A stretch of DNA of 22,944 bases, taken from NCBI GenBank assembly GCA_025331435.1, contig JAIWNI010000216.1, forward strand, positions 1 to 22,944, written 5' to 3'. Positions 11,041 through 20,163 of this stretch are shown here, piece by piece. Source of the stretch: Choanephora cucurbitarum (taxonomy: Eukaryota; Mucoromycota; Mucoromycetes; Mucorales; Choanephoraceae). Both the position numbers and the translations under genes were made by a program. The notes below the pieces were generated by a model that searched no databases, was not told where the DNA came from, and saw nothing but the letters and a program-made list of their open reading frames with translations. How positions within the stretch are numbered: position 1 is the first letter of the stretch; each line of letters opens with the position of its first letter.

Positions 11041-11321
11041 CTGCCTTGAATGAAAGAGATCGTTGATCGAGGTCCTTTATCCTTACAACGAATTCAAAAA
11101 GAAAAATGAACTACTTGATCTTCGTGTTTAATGTAAGCCCCCATTCCTTCTCATTTACTTACTGTTTTTCTTTTCTGGTTTTACCTACTGCTTTGACTAT
11201 CCAGACAAATACCTTGCATTTTTTCACGCAACTAACAGTGCACTTTCTGTAGTTCGTATAATGGCACTATTCTGTAGCTCGTATAATGGCACTTGTCTTT
11301 CACAATCCAGAGAACTATCTC
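11041..11321. other. outer-gene upstream flank, left
   Basis: This is the shared promoter block to about 11092, then outer-specific sequence (gaattcaaaaagaaaaatg and onwards) and the 25-bp tandem duplication. No gene seen. Mirror of about 16963-17250. Confidence 0.6.
11244..11293. repeat. 25-bp tandem duplication (left)
   Basis: Two 25-bp units (11244-11268 and 11269-11293) differ by two substitutions. They share cgtataatggcact and lie between the CA minisatellite and the outer small gene. Mirror copy at 16991-17040. Confidence 0.75.
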
Positions 11322-11920
11322 TACACACGCATACGCACACACATATACGCGCACATACGCACACACATACACACACGCATATACGCGCACATACGCACAC
11401 ACATACACAACACACATCACACACACACACACACACATACACACACACATACACACACACATACACACACACATACACACACACATACACACACACATAC
11501 ACACACACATACCACACACATACACACACACATACACACACACATACACACACACATACACACACACATACACACACACATACACACACACATACACACA
11601 CACATATCATCTCTCCTCACTCACTCACTCTTTCTCTTTTGTGTGTGTGTGTGTGTGTGTTCTTTTAGATTGTAAGACTAGTATAGCATTTACGTTACTA
11701 TACAAACATAAATCATTGTCTTCTGAGCTACCGCAGAAGACATATAGTTACACTCATAGTAAAGGAATTGATCTGGTCAGGCTGTTGCAAGACTGGCTCG
11801 AAGTACTTATATTTATAAAGCAAAGGCTGACAGGTTTGCACAATACTATTGCCTTTTTTTTCCCTTTCTTTTCTCTAGCTTTGCTTGACCAGAAGAAGAA
11901 GCATCCTGGTTATGTCGTTT
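11322..11920 (+). repeat. module X, left inner copy, with 12-bp CA minisatellite
   Basis: About 11322-11610 is CA-rich with a core of roughly 14 units of the 12-mer atacacacacac. Then a GT run (11640-11660) and the shared block with the hairpin stem 11717-11725/11734-11742 follow. The minisatellite is longer than in the mirror copy. It separates the two small-gene copies. Long open frames here are repeat artefacts. Confidence 0.85.
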
Positions 11921-12106
11921 TTATATAGTTTAGTTTATACTTATTATGCAAGAGAAAATAGTTTGTTAGTCAAGCCAGTACACAACAGCTATTGAATCAA
12001 CAAGGGTAAAAACAAGGCACTTTTGAACAAAGTAATTACTATATCAGTGGATGCAACTGCACAAGTGATTGCATTATGAAACAAATATAGAGTAACAAAC
12101 AAAAGC

Positions 12107-12112
12107 TTTATT
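12107..12112 (-). terminator. poly(A) signal, left inner small gene
   Basis: AATAAA lies about 49 bp past the stop codon at 12161-12163, at the same relative place as in the other copies. Confidence 0.55.
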
Positions 12113-12160
12113 CGGGAATCAATAATATAATTAAGGATGAAAGCCTATTTAGCAATACGA

Positions 12161-12409
12161 CTAGTGGTTCTTAGTAATTTGACGGTTACCATTGCCAGAC
12201 TTGATTGCTATATGAAGTAGTTAGTATATCGTGTATAAGGCACAAGGTAGCAATCACTTACTCTTGTCAGCACCAAGAATGTTGTTGGGACTGAGGACAG
12301 TGACATCAGTGATATCAACATCCTTAGCGATAGCAGCGTCACCGGGAACAGCAGCAACAAAGGCGACCATGGCGAAGATAGCAGAGAGGAAGAGAGTAGT
12401 GCGAACCAT
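12161..12409 (-). CDS. small secreted protein, left inner copy (2 exons)
   Basis: Exon 1 is 12262-12409 and exon 2 is 12161-12207. The 54-nt intron is 12208-12261 (GTAAGT donor, TACTAAC branch site, TAG acceptor). Without splicing the frame would end two codons into the intron (SK, stop). With splicing it continues to a TAG at 12161. The product is 64 residues with an N-terminal signal peptide (h-region about residues 6-20). It differs from the right inner copy by N to T in the VNVLSP motif of exon 1. Almost every codon ends in C or T and favours GTC, GCC, ATC, CTC and TTC, as in strongly expressed fungal genes. Function unknown. Confidence 0.74.
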
Positions 12410-12486
12410 TTTGATGACTAAGAGAGAAGTTGATATAGAATACAAAAAAAAAAAAAAAAGAAGAAGTTGTAGCAACAAAAGGCTAC

Positions 12487-12494
12487 TTTATATA
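12487..12494 (-). promoter_or_regulatory. TATA box, left inner small gene
   Basis: TATATAAA lies about 78 bp upstream of the ATG at 12409, with the same CT-rich, T-tract leader as the other copies. The conserved upstream block runs to about 12567 and contains a repeated CGATC (cgatcaacgatc on the gene strand). Confidence 0.65.
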
Positions 12495-12567
12495 CCTTTT
12501 TTTCTTCTGATTATACTGCCTTGAATGAAAGAGATCGTTGATCGAGGTCCTTTATCCTTACAACGAA

Positions 12568-13903
12568 TGCCAGAAGAAAGAATTTGAATTAGTTGCAGGT
12601 CTGATTACATATTTGATTGCAAAGTACGGCTATTTGTTCTTTGCTCTTAGATTCTGCTTGCGTCTTACATACATAGCCAAATACAAAAGAGTAAGAGGCA
12701 GTTTGATATATAGAATTACTTATGAGCCACATACTACTTAACTTTCAACACATGTCTTTTTTGGAGCAATCTTGCCTCATAAACGTCAGAACAGTGCTTT
12801 CTTGTGTTTCGATTTGTTCTCTTAAAGTAGCTTCCTTAGTCATATCAGAGAAGTTTTTTCTTTTTTTTTTTATATATTATCGTTATCAACAAACGTAAAC
12901 AATCAAGAAGAACCATATCTTCTTCTTCTTTTCGGAACACTGAACCGTGCAAATGCTTAGTATCTGTCAGATTTTTTCTCAAATCCATGCAAACAAGGTC
13001 CTGAGCTCAACTTCAAAAGAGGTAATTCTGAAGAATGGCAGTTTATTGAAACAAAACAAAAGAGCTAAGATGCTCTCTCTATCGGCACAATCTAGTAGCT
13101 GAAAACCCCATGTTTATATCATAGTAAATTACTCAGACAAACTAAGTCAACTGAACAAACCAGCTAAAGATGGTTGTTCTGTTCCTGAAACATACGACTT
13201 AAAGTATAGTCTTTGTTATTCGCCACTACAGGCAATTATTTCAGTATGCAAGAAGAGATCTACTTGCCTATAAAAGGCAAGGATCGGACATGCATTGAGA
13301 TCAAATCTGTGACATGCATAGTACATACTGTTAACCACTCTGAATAGAAAAAACGACTCGAATATCTGAACACACTGCAAATAAGACGTTTTGATCAAGT
13401 CTTTCGTGACATTGAACATTTTGCTTTTCTCCTCCCCCCTCCCTTTTTTGGGGGGAGGGAGATGCATTTGATTGCAATTTATTTGGACTCACTAACGCGA
13501 GGCACCCAAAAAGCCAAAATCTCCGGAAAATCTAAGCAAGATTTCAAAAAAACCCCCCCCCCATCTCTCTTAGTACCCATTCAAGTATTTAGCTATTACA
13601 TCAGTTAGGCTTTAAGTCAAAACTGACTGTAGCGGCTACATCAGTAGCATATCTAGGCCGTCAAGTAGTGGCAAATCAAAAGACGTCCATGCAAGTATAA
13701 ATCCAGAAAAACATTAGGAGGTTTCAATAGAAGAGTCAAACTGTGGGTTGGCTATATTCATCCTAACACAGTTTCCTTTTTTGGGTAATACACCTCACCT
13801 TTTTCTACATCCTACTTTCTTGTATCTACAGCCGACTTGCTTTTTGCTAATCGCACCTTGACTGACTTGCTCTCAATAAAATAAATGAATCGAAGAGCTA
13901 TAA
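12568..13903. other. gene-poor inner arm, left
   Basis: No recognisable gene. Two open frames exist: 12538-12741 (+, 67 codons, starting within the small-gene promoter block) and 13216-13467 (-, 83 codons). Neither has a domain, and both recur only because the arms are mirrored. A C-run/G-run hairpin lies at about 13431-13461 and a homopolymer C10 at about 13553-13562. Confidence 0.5.
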
Positions 13904-14456
13904 GACCTACTATGAGCTGCATACTTGATGATTCTATGTACTCATTATACGAAAGATGATTATAGCATAAAGTAAATAGAATAAGTGTTTGAAAGCAACA
14001 AAAATGCTCACTTCAAATATAACCAAGAAGGCAAGACAATACATGTGTATCCTAGTCTTAATTGGTGCCTTTTTTTCTTTTTGACTTTGAGTATTAAGTA
14101 ATAAATCGAGTTTATTTTGCGTTCTCTTGCTGTTATTATAGATGCCTGGTATTTGTTACATATCACATTAAAGCCCTTTTTTCTATGAACCAAAAGCATC
14201 TCTCAACTCTTGACTTGATGCCCTTTCCTTTCAGAAAGTTCTTCGAATTTCTAAAGACTTTTATCTGCTTTGGCTGCAAACTCAAAATAAAAATACAAGA
14301 ATTTTACTAATGCTAATGCAGTGCTCTTTAAGTATTCTTGTTTGGAATTTAATGCACAGAAGGCTGTTGTTACCCAAGCATTTCATGTATTACTTTTGAT
14401 CTTCAATGCAAATCTAATTAATATGGGCTTAAAGCCGGCTAATTAAACATTGAATG
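13904..14456. other. unique palindrome spacer
   Basis: These about 553 bases separate the arms and have no mirror partner. Arm homology ends after 13903 (cgaagagct then ataagacc) and resumes at about 14457. The spacer is AT-rich with scattered T and A runs. I see no convincing gene; the longest open frame (63 codons, minus strand, 14008-14199) has no recognisable motif. This is the loop that a foldback of the palindrome would expose. Confidence 0.8.
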
Positions 14457-15796
14457 TTACAGCTCTTCGATTCATTTATTTTATTGAGAGCAAGTCAGTC
14501 AAGGTGCGATTAGCAAAAAGCAAGTCGGCTGTAGATACAAGAAAGTAGGATGTAGAAAAAGGTGAGGTGTATTACCCAAAAAAGGAAACTGTGTTAGGAT
14601 GAATATAGCCAACCCACAGTTTGACTCTTCTATTGAAACCTCCTAATGTTTTTCTGGATTTATACTTGCATGGACGTCTTTTGATTTGCCACTACTTGAC
14701 GGCCTAGATATGCTACTGATGTAGCCGCTACAGTCAGTTTTGACTTAAAGCCTAACTGATGTAATAGCTAAATACTTGAATGGGTACTAAGAGAGATGGG
14801 GGGGGGGGGGTTTTTTGAAATCTTGCTTAGATTTTCCGGAGATTTTGGCTTTTTGGGTGCCTCGCGTTAGTGAGTCCAAATAAATTGCAATCAAATGCAT
14901 CTCCCTCCCCCCAAAAAAGGGAGGGGGGAGGAGAAAAGCAAAATGTTCAATGTCACGAAAGACTTGATCAAAACGTCTTATTTGCAGTGTGTTCAGATAT
15001 TCGAGTCGTTTTTTCTATTCAGAGTGGTTAACAGTATGTACTATGCATGTCACAGATTTGATCTCAATGCATGTCCGATCCTTGCCTTTTATAGGCAAGT
15101 AGATCTCTTCTTGCATACTGAAATAATTGCCTGTAGTGGCGAATAACAAAGACTATACTTTAAGTCGTATGTTTCAGGAACAGAACAACCATCTTTAGCT
15201 GGTTTGTTCAGTTGACTTAGTTGTCTGAGTAATTTACTATGATATAAACATGGGGTTTTCAGCTACTAGATTGTGCCGATAGAGAGAGCATCTTAGCTCT
15301 TTTGTTTTGTTTCAATAAACTGCCATTCTTCAGAATTACCTCTTTTGAAGTTGAGCTCAGGACCTTGTTTGCATGGATTTGAGAAAAAATCTGACAGATA
15401 CTAAGCATTTGCACGGTTCAGTGTTCCGAAAAGAAGAAGAAGATATGGTTCTTCTTGATTGTTTACGTTTGTTGATAACGATAATATATAAAAAAAAAAA
15501 GAAAAAACTTCTCTGATATGACTAAGGAAGCTACTTTAAGAGAACAAATCGAAACACAAGAAAGCACTGTTCTGACGTTTATGAGGCAAGATTGCTCCAA
15601 AAAAGACATGTGTTGAAAGTTAAGTAGTATGTGGCTCATAAGTAATTCTATATATCAAACTGCCTCTTACTCTTTTGTATTTGGCTATGTATGTAAGACG
15701 CAAGCAGAATCTAAGAGCAAAGAACAAATAGCCGTACTTTGCAATCAAATATGTAATCAGACCTGCAACTAATTCAAATTCTTTCTTCTGGCATTC
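14457..15796. other. gene-poor inner arm, right
   Basis: This is the near-identical mirror of the left inner arm. It differs by homopolymer lengths (G13 here at about 14798-14810) and isolated single-base indels, such as ttgtctg at about 15221-15227 against ttgtttg-type on the left. Same two anonymous frames at 14895-15146 (+) and 15620-15823 (-). Nothing else is recognised. Confidence 0.5.
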
Positions 15797-15866
15797 GTTG
15801 TAAGGATAAAGGACCTCGATCAACGATCTCTTTCATTCAAGGCAGTATAATCAGAAGAAAAAAAGG

Positions 15867-15874
15867 TATATAAA
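15867..15874 (+). promoter_or_regulatory. TATA box, right inner small gene
   Basis: TATATAAA lies 79 bp upstream of the ATG at 15953, then a leader with a run of about 17 T and CT-rich sequence. The block conserved among copies starts near 15797. Confidence 0.65.
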
Positions 15875-15952
15875 GTAGCCTTTTGTTGCTACAACTTCTT
15901 CTTTTTTTTTTTTTTTTTGTATTCTATATCAACTTCTCTCTTAGTCATCAAA

Positions 15953-16201
15953 ATGGTTCGCACTACTCTCTTCCTCTCTGCTATCTTCGCCATGGTCGCC
16001 TTTGTTGCTGCTGTTCCCGGTGACGCTGCTATCGCTAAGGATGTTGATATCACTGATGTCAATGTCCTCAGTCCCAACAACATTCTTGGTGCTGACAAGA
16101 GTAAGTGATTGCTACCTTGTGCCTTATACACGATATACTAACTACTTCATATAGCAATCAAGTCTGGCAATGGTAACCGTCAAATTACTAAGAACCACTA
16201 G
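15953..16201 (+). CDS. small secreted protein, right inner copy (2 exons)
   Basis: Exon 1 is 15953-16100 and exon 2 is 16155-16201. The intron is 16101-16154 with GTAAGT donor, TACTAAC ending at about 16142, and acceptor TAG at 16152-16154. The 64-residue product starts MVRTTLFLSAIFAMVAF, a clear signal peptide. The mature part reads VPGDAAIAKDVDITDVN, then a tail with KSGNGNRQITKNH. The start is fixed by the A-rich context (tcatcaaaATGG) and the 79-bp spacing to a TATATAAA box. Exon 2 is supported because the diverged paralog at 17353 keeps the same frame and the same stop position with a different stop codon. No known family is recognised. It may be a secreted peptide or effector-like protein, but nothing here shows its target. 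Confidence 0.76.
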
Positions 16202-16249
16202 TCGTATTGCTAAATAGGCTTTCATCCTTAATTATATTATTGATTCCCG

Positions 16250-16255
16250 AATAAA
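16250..16255 (+). terminator. poly(A) signal, right inner small gene
   Basis: AATAAA lies 49 bp after the stop at 16199-16201, followed by a T-rich stretch. Confidence 0.55.
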
Positions 16256-16443
16256 GCTTTTGTTTGTTACTCTATATTTGTTTTCATAATGCAATCACTT
16301 GTGCAGTTGCATCCACTGATATAGTAATTACTTTGTTCAAAAGTGCCTTGTTTTTACCCTTGTTGATTCAATAGCTGTTGTGTACTGGCTTGACTAACAA
16401 ACTATTTTCTCTTGCATAATAAGTATAAACTAAACTATATAAA

Positions 16444-16962
16444 AAACGACATAACCAGGATGCTTCTTCTTCTGGTCAAGCAAAGCTAGAGAAAAGAAAG
16501 GGAAAAAAAAGGCAATAGTATTGTGCAAACCTGTCAGCCTTTGCTTTATAAATATAAGTACTTCGAGCCAGTCTTGCAACAGCCTGACCAGATCAATTCC
16601 TTTACTATGAGTGTAACTATATGTCTTCTGCGGTAGCTCAGAAGACAATGATTTATGTTTGTATAGTAACGTAAATGCTATACTAGTCTTACAATCTAAA
16701 AGAACACACACACACACACACACAAAAGAGAAAGAGTGAGTGAGTGAGGGAGAGATGATATGTGTGTGTGTATGTGTGTGTGTATGTGTGTGTGTATGTG
16801 TGTGTGTATGTGTGTGTGTATGTGTGTGTGTATGTGTGTGTGTATGTGTGTGTGTGTGTGTGTGTGTATGTGTGTGTGTATGTGTGTGCGTATGTGCGCG
16901 TATATGCGTGTGTGTATGTGTGTGCGTATGTGCGCGTATATGTGTGTGCGTATGCGTGTGTA
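16444..16962 (-). repeat. module X, right inner copy, with 12-bp CA minisatellite
   Basis: The shared block starts at aaacgacataacc (16444). It has a 9-bp hairpin (16622-16630/16639-16647), a weaker 6-bp inverted repeat (gtatag 16661-16666 / ctatac 16678-16683) that runs into CTAG (16683-16686), then a CA run, then about 200 bp of tgtgtgtgtgta-type minisatellite to about 16962. The hairpin followed by CTAG resembles a Helitron 3' terminus read on the plus strand, but this is tentative. Confidence 0.8.
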
Positions 16963-16990
16963 GAGATAGTTCTCTGGATTGTGAAAGACA

Positions 16991-17040
16991 AGTGCCATTA
17001 TACGAGCTACAGAATAGTGCCATTATACGAACTACAGAAA
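16991..17040. repeat. 25-bp tandem duplication (right)
   Basis: The two units begin agtgccattatacga and are followed by a partial third (agtgc). This is the mirror of 11244-11293. Confidence 0.75.
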
Positions 17041-17266
17041 AGTGCACTGTTAGTTGCGTGAAAAAATGCAAGGTATTTGTCTGGATAGTCAAAGCAGTAG
17101 GTAAAACCAGAAAAGAAAAACAGTAAGTAAATGAGAAGGAATGGGGGGCTTACATTAAACACGAAGATCAAGTAGTTCATTTTTCTTTTTGAATTCGTTG
17201 TAAGGATAAAGGACCTCGATCAACGATCTCTTTCATTCAAGGCAGTATAATCAGAAGAAAAAAAGG

Positions 17267-17274
17267 TATATAAA
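17267..17274 (+). promoter_or_regulatory. TATA box, right outer small gene
   Basis: TATATAAA lies 79 bp upstream of the ATG at 17353. The promoter block (about 17197-17352) is the same as in the inner copy even though the mature coding part has diverged, so both paralogs probably share regulation. Confidence 0.65.
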
Positions 17275-17352
17275 GTAGCCTTTTGTTGCTACAACTTCTT
17301 CTTTTTTTTTTTTTTTTTGTATTCTATATCAACTTCTCTCTTAGTCATCAAA

Positions 17353-17601
17353 ATGGTTCGCACTACTCTCTTCCTCTCTGCTATCTTCGCCATGGTCGCC
17401 TTTGTTGCTGCTGTTCCCGGTGATGCTGCCCTTCTTGAAGATATTGATATCTCTGATGTCAATGTGGTCAGTCCCAACAACATTCTTGCCGCTGACAAGA
17501 GTAAGTGATTGCTGCTTTGTGCCTTATACACGATATACTAACTACTTCATATAGCAATCAAGTCTGGCAATGGCAACCGTCACATTACTAAAAACGACTA
17601 A
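17353..17601 (+). CDS. small secreted protein, right outer, diverged paralog
   Basis: Exon 1 is 17353-17500 and exon 2 is 17555-17601 (54-nt intron 17501-17554 with GTAAGT, TACTAAC and TAG). The promoter, leader and signal-peptide codons are identical to the other copies. From base 17424 the gene diverges: mature residues read ALLEDIDISDVNVVSPNNIL instead of the AIAKDVDITDVNVLSP type, and the tail ends GNRHITKND with stop TAA instead of TAG. I count about 14 substitutions in 77 bp of exon 1 and 5 in 47 bp of exon 2, all without indels, whereas the 3'UTR shows indels. The maintained frame argues that this is a translated gene. Its mirror partner at 10686 carries the inner-type sequence. Confidence 0.76.
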
Positions 17602-17650
17602 TCGTATCGTCAAGCGCATCTTCATTGTTAATCTTATCATTGCATTCCCA

Positions 17651-17656
17651 AATAAA
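17651..17656 (+). terminator. poly(A) signal, right outer small gene
   Basis: AATAAA is kept 50 bp after the stop at 17599-17601 although the surrounding 3'UTR has diverged strongly from the inner copies. This supports a functional 3' end. Confidence 0.55.
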
Positions 17657-17951
17657 GCTTCTGTTTGTTACTCTATATTTGTTTTCATAATGCAATCACT
17701 TGTGCAGTTGCATCCACTGATATAGTAATTACTTTGTTCAAAAGTGCCTCGTTTTTACCCTTGCTGATTCAATAGCTGTTGTGTACTGGCTTGACTAACA
17801 AACTATTTTCTCTTGCATAATAAGCATAAAATGAACTACATTGTGACGTTTCGGTACGGTTTGAGTAAGATGTAAGAAGAGAGACAAAAGGAGATACCTT
17901 TCAAGACTGGTTATACAGTTTTATTCGGTTTATCAAAGTATTAGAGAAAGA

Positions 17952-17998
<47 letters not shown>

Positions 17999-18344
17999 CT
18001 GTCTATTCTGACTCTTACAAGTATGTTTATGGTAGTGGATGTTATGACAGTTTCATCTGTAACACCTTGGTGTGACAGCATCCTTCAGAAACGCTAAAAA
18101 GCAGCCACTTTTGAGAAAAAAAAAAAGACTTATGAGATCCTGAGCTACATTTTCAGTTTCTAATTCTAAAAATGCACTTTCTTTCTCTTTCTCTTTCTCT
18201 TTCTCTTTCTCTTTCTCTTTCTCTTTCTCTTTCTCTTGTTCTGTAGTTTGTAAGTGAAAAACTTCAAGCGATTGGCTTCTTCATTGAGACTTCAACCAAC
18301 ACGAATAGCAGTAAGATGAACAATGCCTCTAGTGTTTTTTTTTT
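17657..18344. repeat. simple-repeat intergenic block, right
   Basis: This is the mirror of the left block: (AT)n-(GA)n at 17951-17996 and a nearly perfect ctttct hexamer array at about 18177-18238. The array is cleaner than its left partner. No gene seen. The Helitron 5' boundary must lie in or before this block. Confidence 0.7.
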
Positions 18345-18771
18345 TGTGCTGGCTGTAATGAATCAGGTCCTTCGCGCAGAACATCACGTCTTTATCTTTT
18401 AAACCCTCACAACCAAGTCAACGAGGATATCCAAGCTAACAAAATTCGACAAGAGCAATCAATTGGCTTTGTTATTTGTTATTCATCTTGCCATAAACCC
18501 ATAACCCGGCCACTTACGACGATCTCATGCTGGATGTAGGTTGATTCCTCGCGTTTTGGCTGGCGAGTTGATTGACCGAACAATAAGAAATATTGCAATG
18601 GACTTGAGTGCTATTCCTTCATCTCGCGACGATCTTGGCTTGATGAGTTGTGTTTGCACCCATTGTGGTGCTTTGATGTGGATTCGTGAGAGAATTTCGG
18701 CAACCAGCAGACATCGTCCTGAGTTTCAGCTTTGTTGTTGTAAAAGGAAATCTGTATTACCTTCTTTGTAA
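18345..18771 (+). pseudogene. Helitron N-terminal Cys-rich region
   Basis: One frame (18345-18536) begins CAGCNESGPSRRTSRLYLLN and stays open for 64 codons to a TAG. A shifted frame gives GHLRRSHAGCRLIPRVLAG and continues through 18541-18771 with LGLMSCVCTHCGALMW and the CCCKRKSVLPSL end. The CxxCGALxW plus CC..(G)K..LP pattern is the zinc motif that usually opens Helitron transposases in plants and fungi. A TAA follows directly at 18769-18771. A T run before 18345 hides the upstream frame. Confidence 0.82.
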
Positions 18772-19270
18772 TCAACATCTTTGGAAACTGCAGATGATCC
18801 CAAGTCAAGCGATGTTATTCTAAGGAATTCCGAAAACAGAAAAACATTCGCTTACACAATAGTTCATTGTGCTCTATTTCACTTGGTGTTGATTTGGATT
18901 TGAATTTGGCGAACAATAGATCTGGAACATACACATCTCGGATTCAGAGCAGCCCTTATCACTTGATTGGGTCTGCTGTGCCTATTGAAGGTGCGAATCC
19001 TAAGCTTGCTCAGATATATACATTGATGATGCTGAACTTGAGCTTCAAAATCGCCATGCTATTGCACCCAGTGTTAACATTACAACGTCAAAAAAAAACT
19101 ACAAGAAGTGATGCATCGGTTAAATCCCTTTGTACCTATTTCTAAAAATATGGCGCAAGTTGTTAGTGAGCAAAGAAATAGTTTTAAACACTGAGAACCA
19201 ACAAAACGAAATTTTTTCTCTGAAAGACATCAGATTGGTCTAGAGCCGAAGGTGTTCCTAATTGAAGATG
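18772..19270 (+). pseudogene. Helitron-like N-terminal domain fragments
   Basis: Pieces in shifting frames read ILRNSENRKTFAYTIVHCAL, SPYHLIGSAVPIEGANPKLA and a following short stretch, then Lys/Thr/Ser-rich sequence. The pattern R..Y..IG...P..G..PK.AQ.YI matches the domain upstream of the Rep motifs in Helitron proteins. The left arm gives parallel fragments at 9023-9584. The frame breaks near 18890 and 19010-19030 are small indels relative to the left arm. Confidence 0.78.
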
Positions 19271-19287
19271 GTATAACAGGCTAACAC

Positions 19288-20163
19288 ATGGGTCTGAAAT
19301 TGCAGCAGTTATCATTGATAGTGAGAACGACGATGAAACGCCTAAATCTAGGGATACTGTCGTCCGATATCAAGATGACTCTCTTACAAGAGTCAATAAA
19401 TCCAACCAGTACCACGACTCATTGCATTGTGTTCTCCTGCTTCCTTTTGGCGAGCATGGATGGAGTATTGGAACAAGAAACATCTCTGGCAGCCATAAGG
19501 TCACCATCATGAACAATTATAGGTTCAAAAAATGGGCCAGAATAGACTTGTTTACGTTGGACACAGCCAAAAAAAAAAAAAGAAGAAAAAAAGAAGTTGG
19601 GATATGAAATCTATCAAGGTCTACAAGATGGTATTCGCATTGATGATTCTATCGAGTCAATCAGTTCTCAAAAACATGGCAAATATTGGTAAAGAGTCAT
19701 CTTGCCATCTACGTTTATTGGTAGTCCTCGCCATATGATCCAGTGGTATCAAGATGCATTAAGTGTTGTTAGGCGATTTAGAAAGCCAGTTTACTTCATC
19801 ACCTTCACATGCAATCCCAAATGGCCGGAAATACAAGGAAAACTCCTCTTGCATCAAAAAGCTTCAGATAGACCTGATACTTGTTCAAAAGTCTTTCACC
19901 TTGAGCTTCCTGAGCTTCTTAATGACTTGAATAAGAAAAGCGTATTGGGCAAAGCTGCTGCTTATGTATATATGAATGAGTTTTAAAAGCATGGACTGTC
20001 TCACACTCATATTCTGCTGGCCGTCGATCCTTCAGACAGGCCTCAAACTATTGAAGATTACGACAAAGTTGTCTCTGCTGAGATTCCTAACCCGAATGCT
20101 TATCCATTAGCATATGAGACAATTGTCAAAAACATGGTTCACGGATCCTATGGGATTCTCAAT
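19288..20163 (+). pseudogene. Helitron Rep (HUH) region with stop before HUH
   Basis: This region includes SLHCVLLLPFGEHGW in the frame at about 19350-19607, then an A-rich low-complexity run. The Rep block at 19702-19986 reads STFIGSPRHMIQWYQDALSV, YFITFTCNPKWPEI and GKAAAYVYMNEF. A TAA at 19984-19986 interrupts the frame where family members have a Gln, and KHGLSHTHILLAVDPSDRP follows. The metal-binding HUH motif (normally GLPHAHILL) is present as SHTHILL. The TAA is also in the left arm. Normal function would be nicking and joining single-stranded DNA in rolling-circle transposition. Confidence 0.86.

Larger units (their letters stand above)
1..13903. repeat. left arm of giant inverted repeat
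   Basis: This arm is the reverse complement of the right arm. Mirror positions sum to about 28360 near the centre (13899 pairs with 14461; 12409 with 15953). Beyond the left-only LINE they sum to about 22991 (483 pairs with 22508). The arm runs past the window start, so its true outer end is unknown. Near the centre the arms differ mainly by homopolymer or single-base indels, such as C10/A7 at 13553 against G13/T6 in the partner. Farther out they differ in patches. The 5.25-kb LINE at 3018-8265 is present only here. Confidence 0.95.

Noticed and set aside
11224..11668. Long open frames of Cys-Val, His-Thr or Met-Cys-Val repeats on both strands
   Set aside because: They are translations of the CA/TG minisatellite; every frame is open because the repeat has few stop codons. 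The same holds at 16689-17126.
12538..12741. 67-codon frame (and mirror 15620-15823) divergent from the small gene
   Set aside because: It has no recognised domain, it starts inside the conserved promoter block of the small gene, and its conservation is explained by arm identity alone.
13216..13467. 83-codon frame (and mirror 14895-15146)
   Set aside because: It starts in a C/G homopolymer hairpin and has no motif. Identity between arms gives no independent evidence of coding.
16430..16700. Frame in module X with LLQDWLEVLIFIKQRLTGL as a possible conserved gene
   Set aside because: It is repeated four times only as part of module X, runs into the CA repeat and has no start context or recognised domain; a 3-bp insertion in the left outer copy is not enough to test it.
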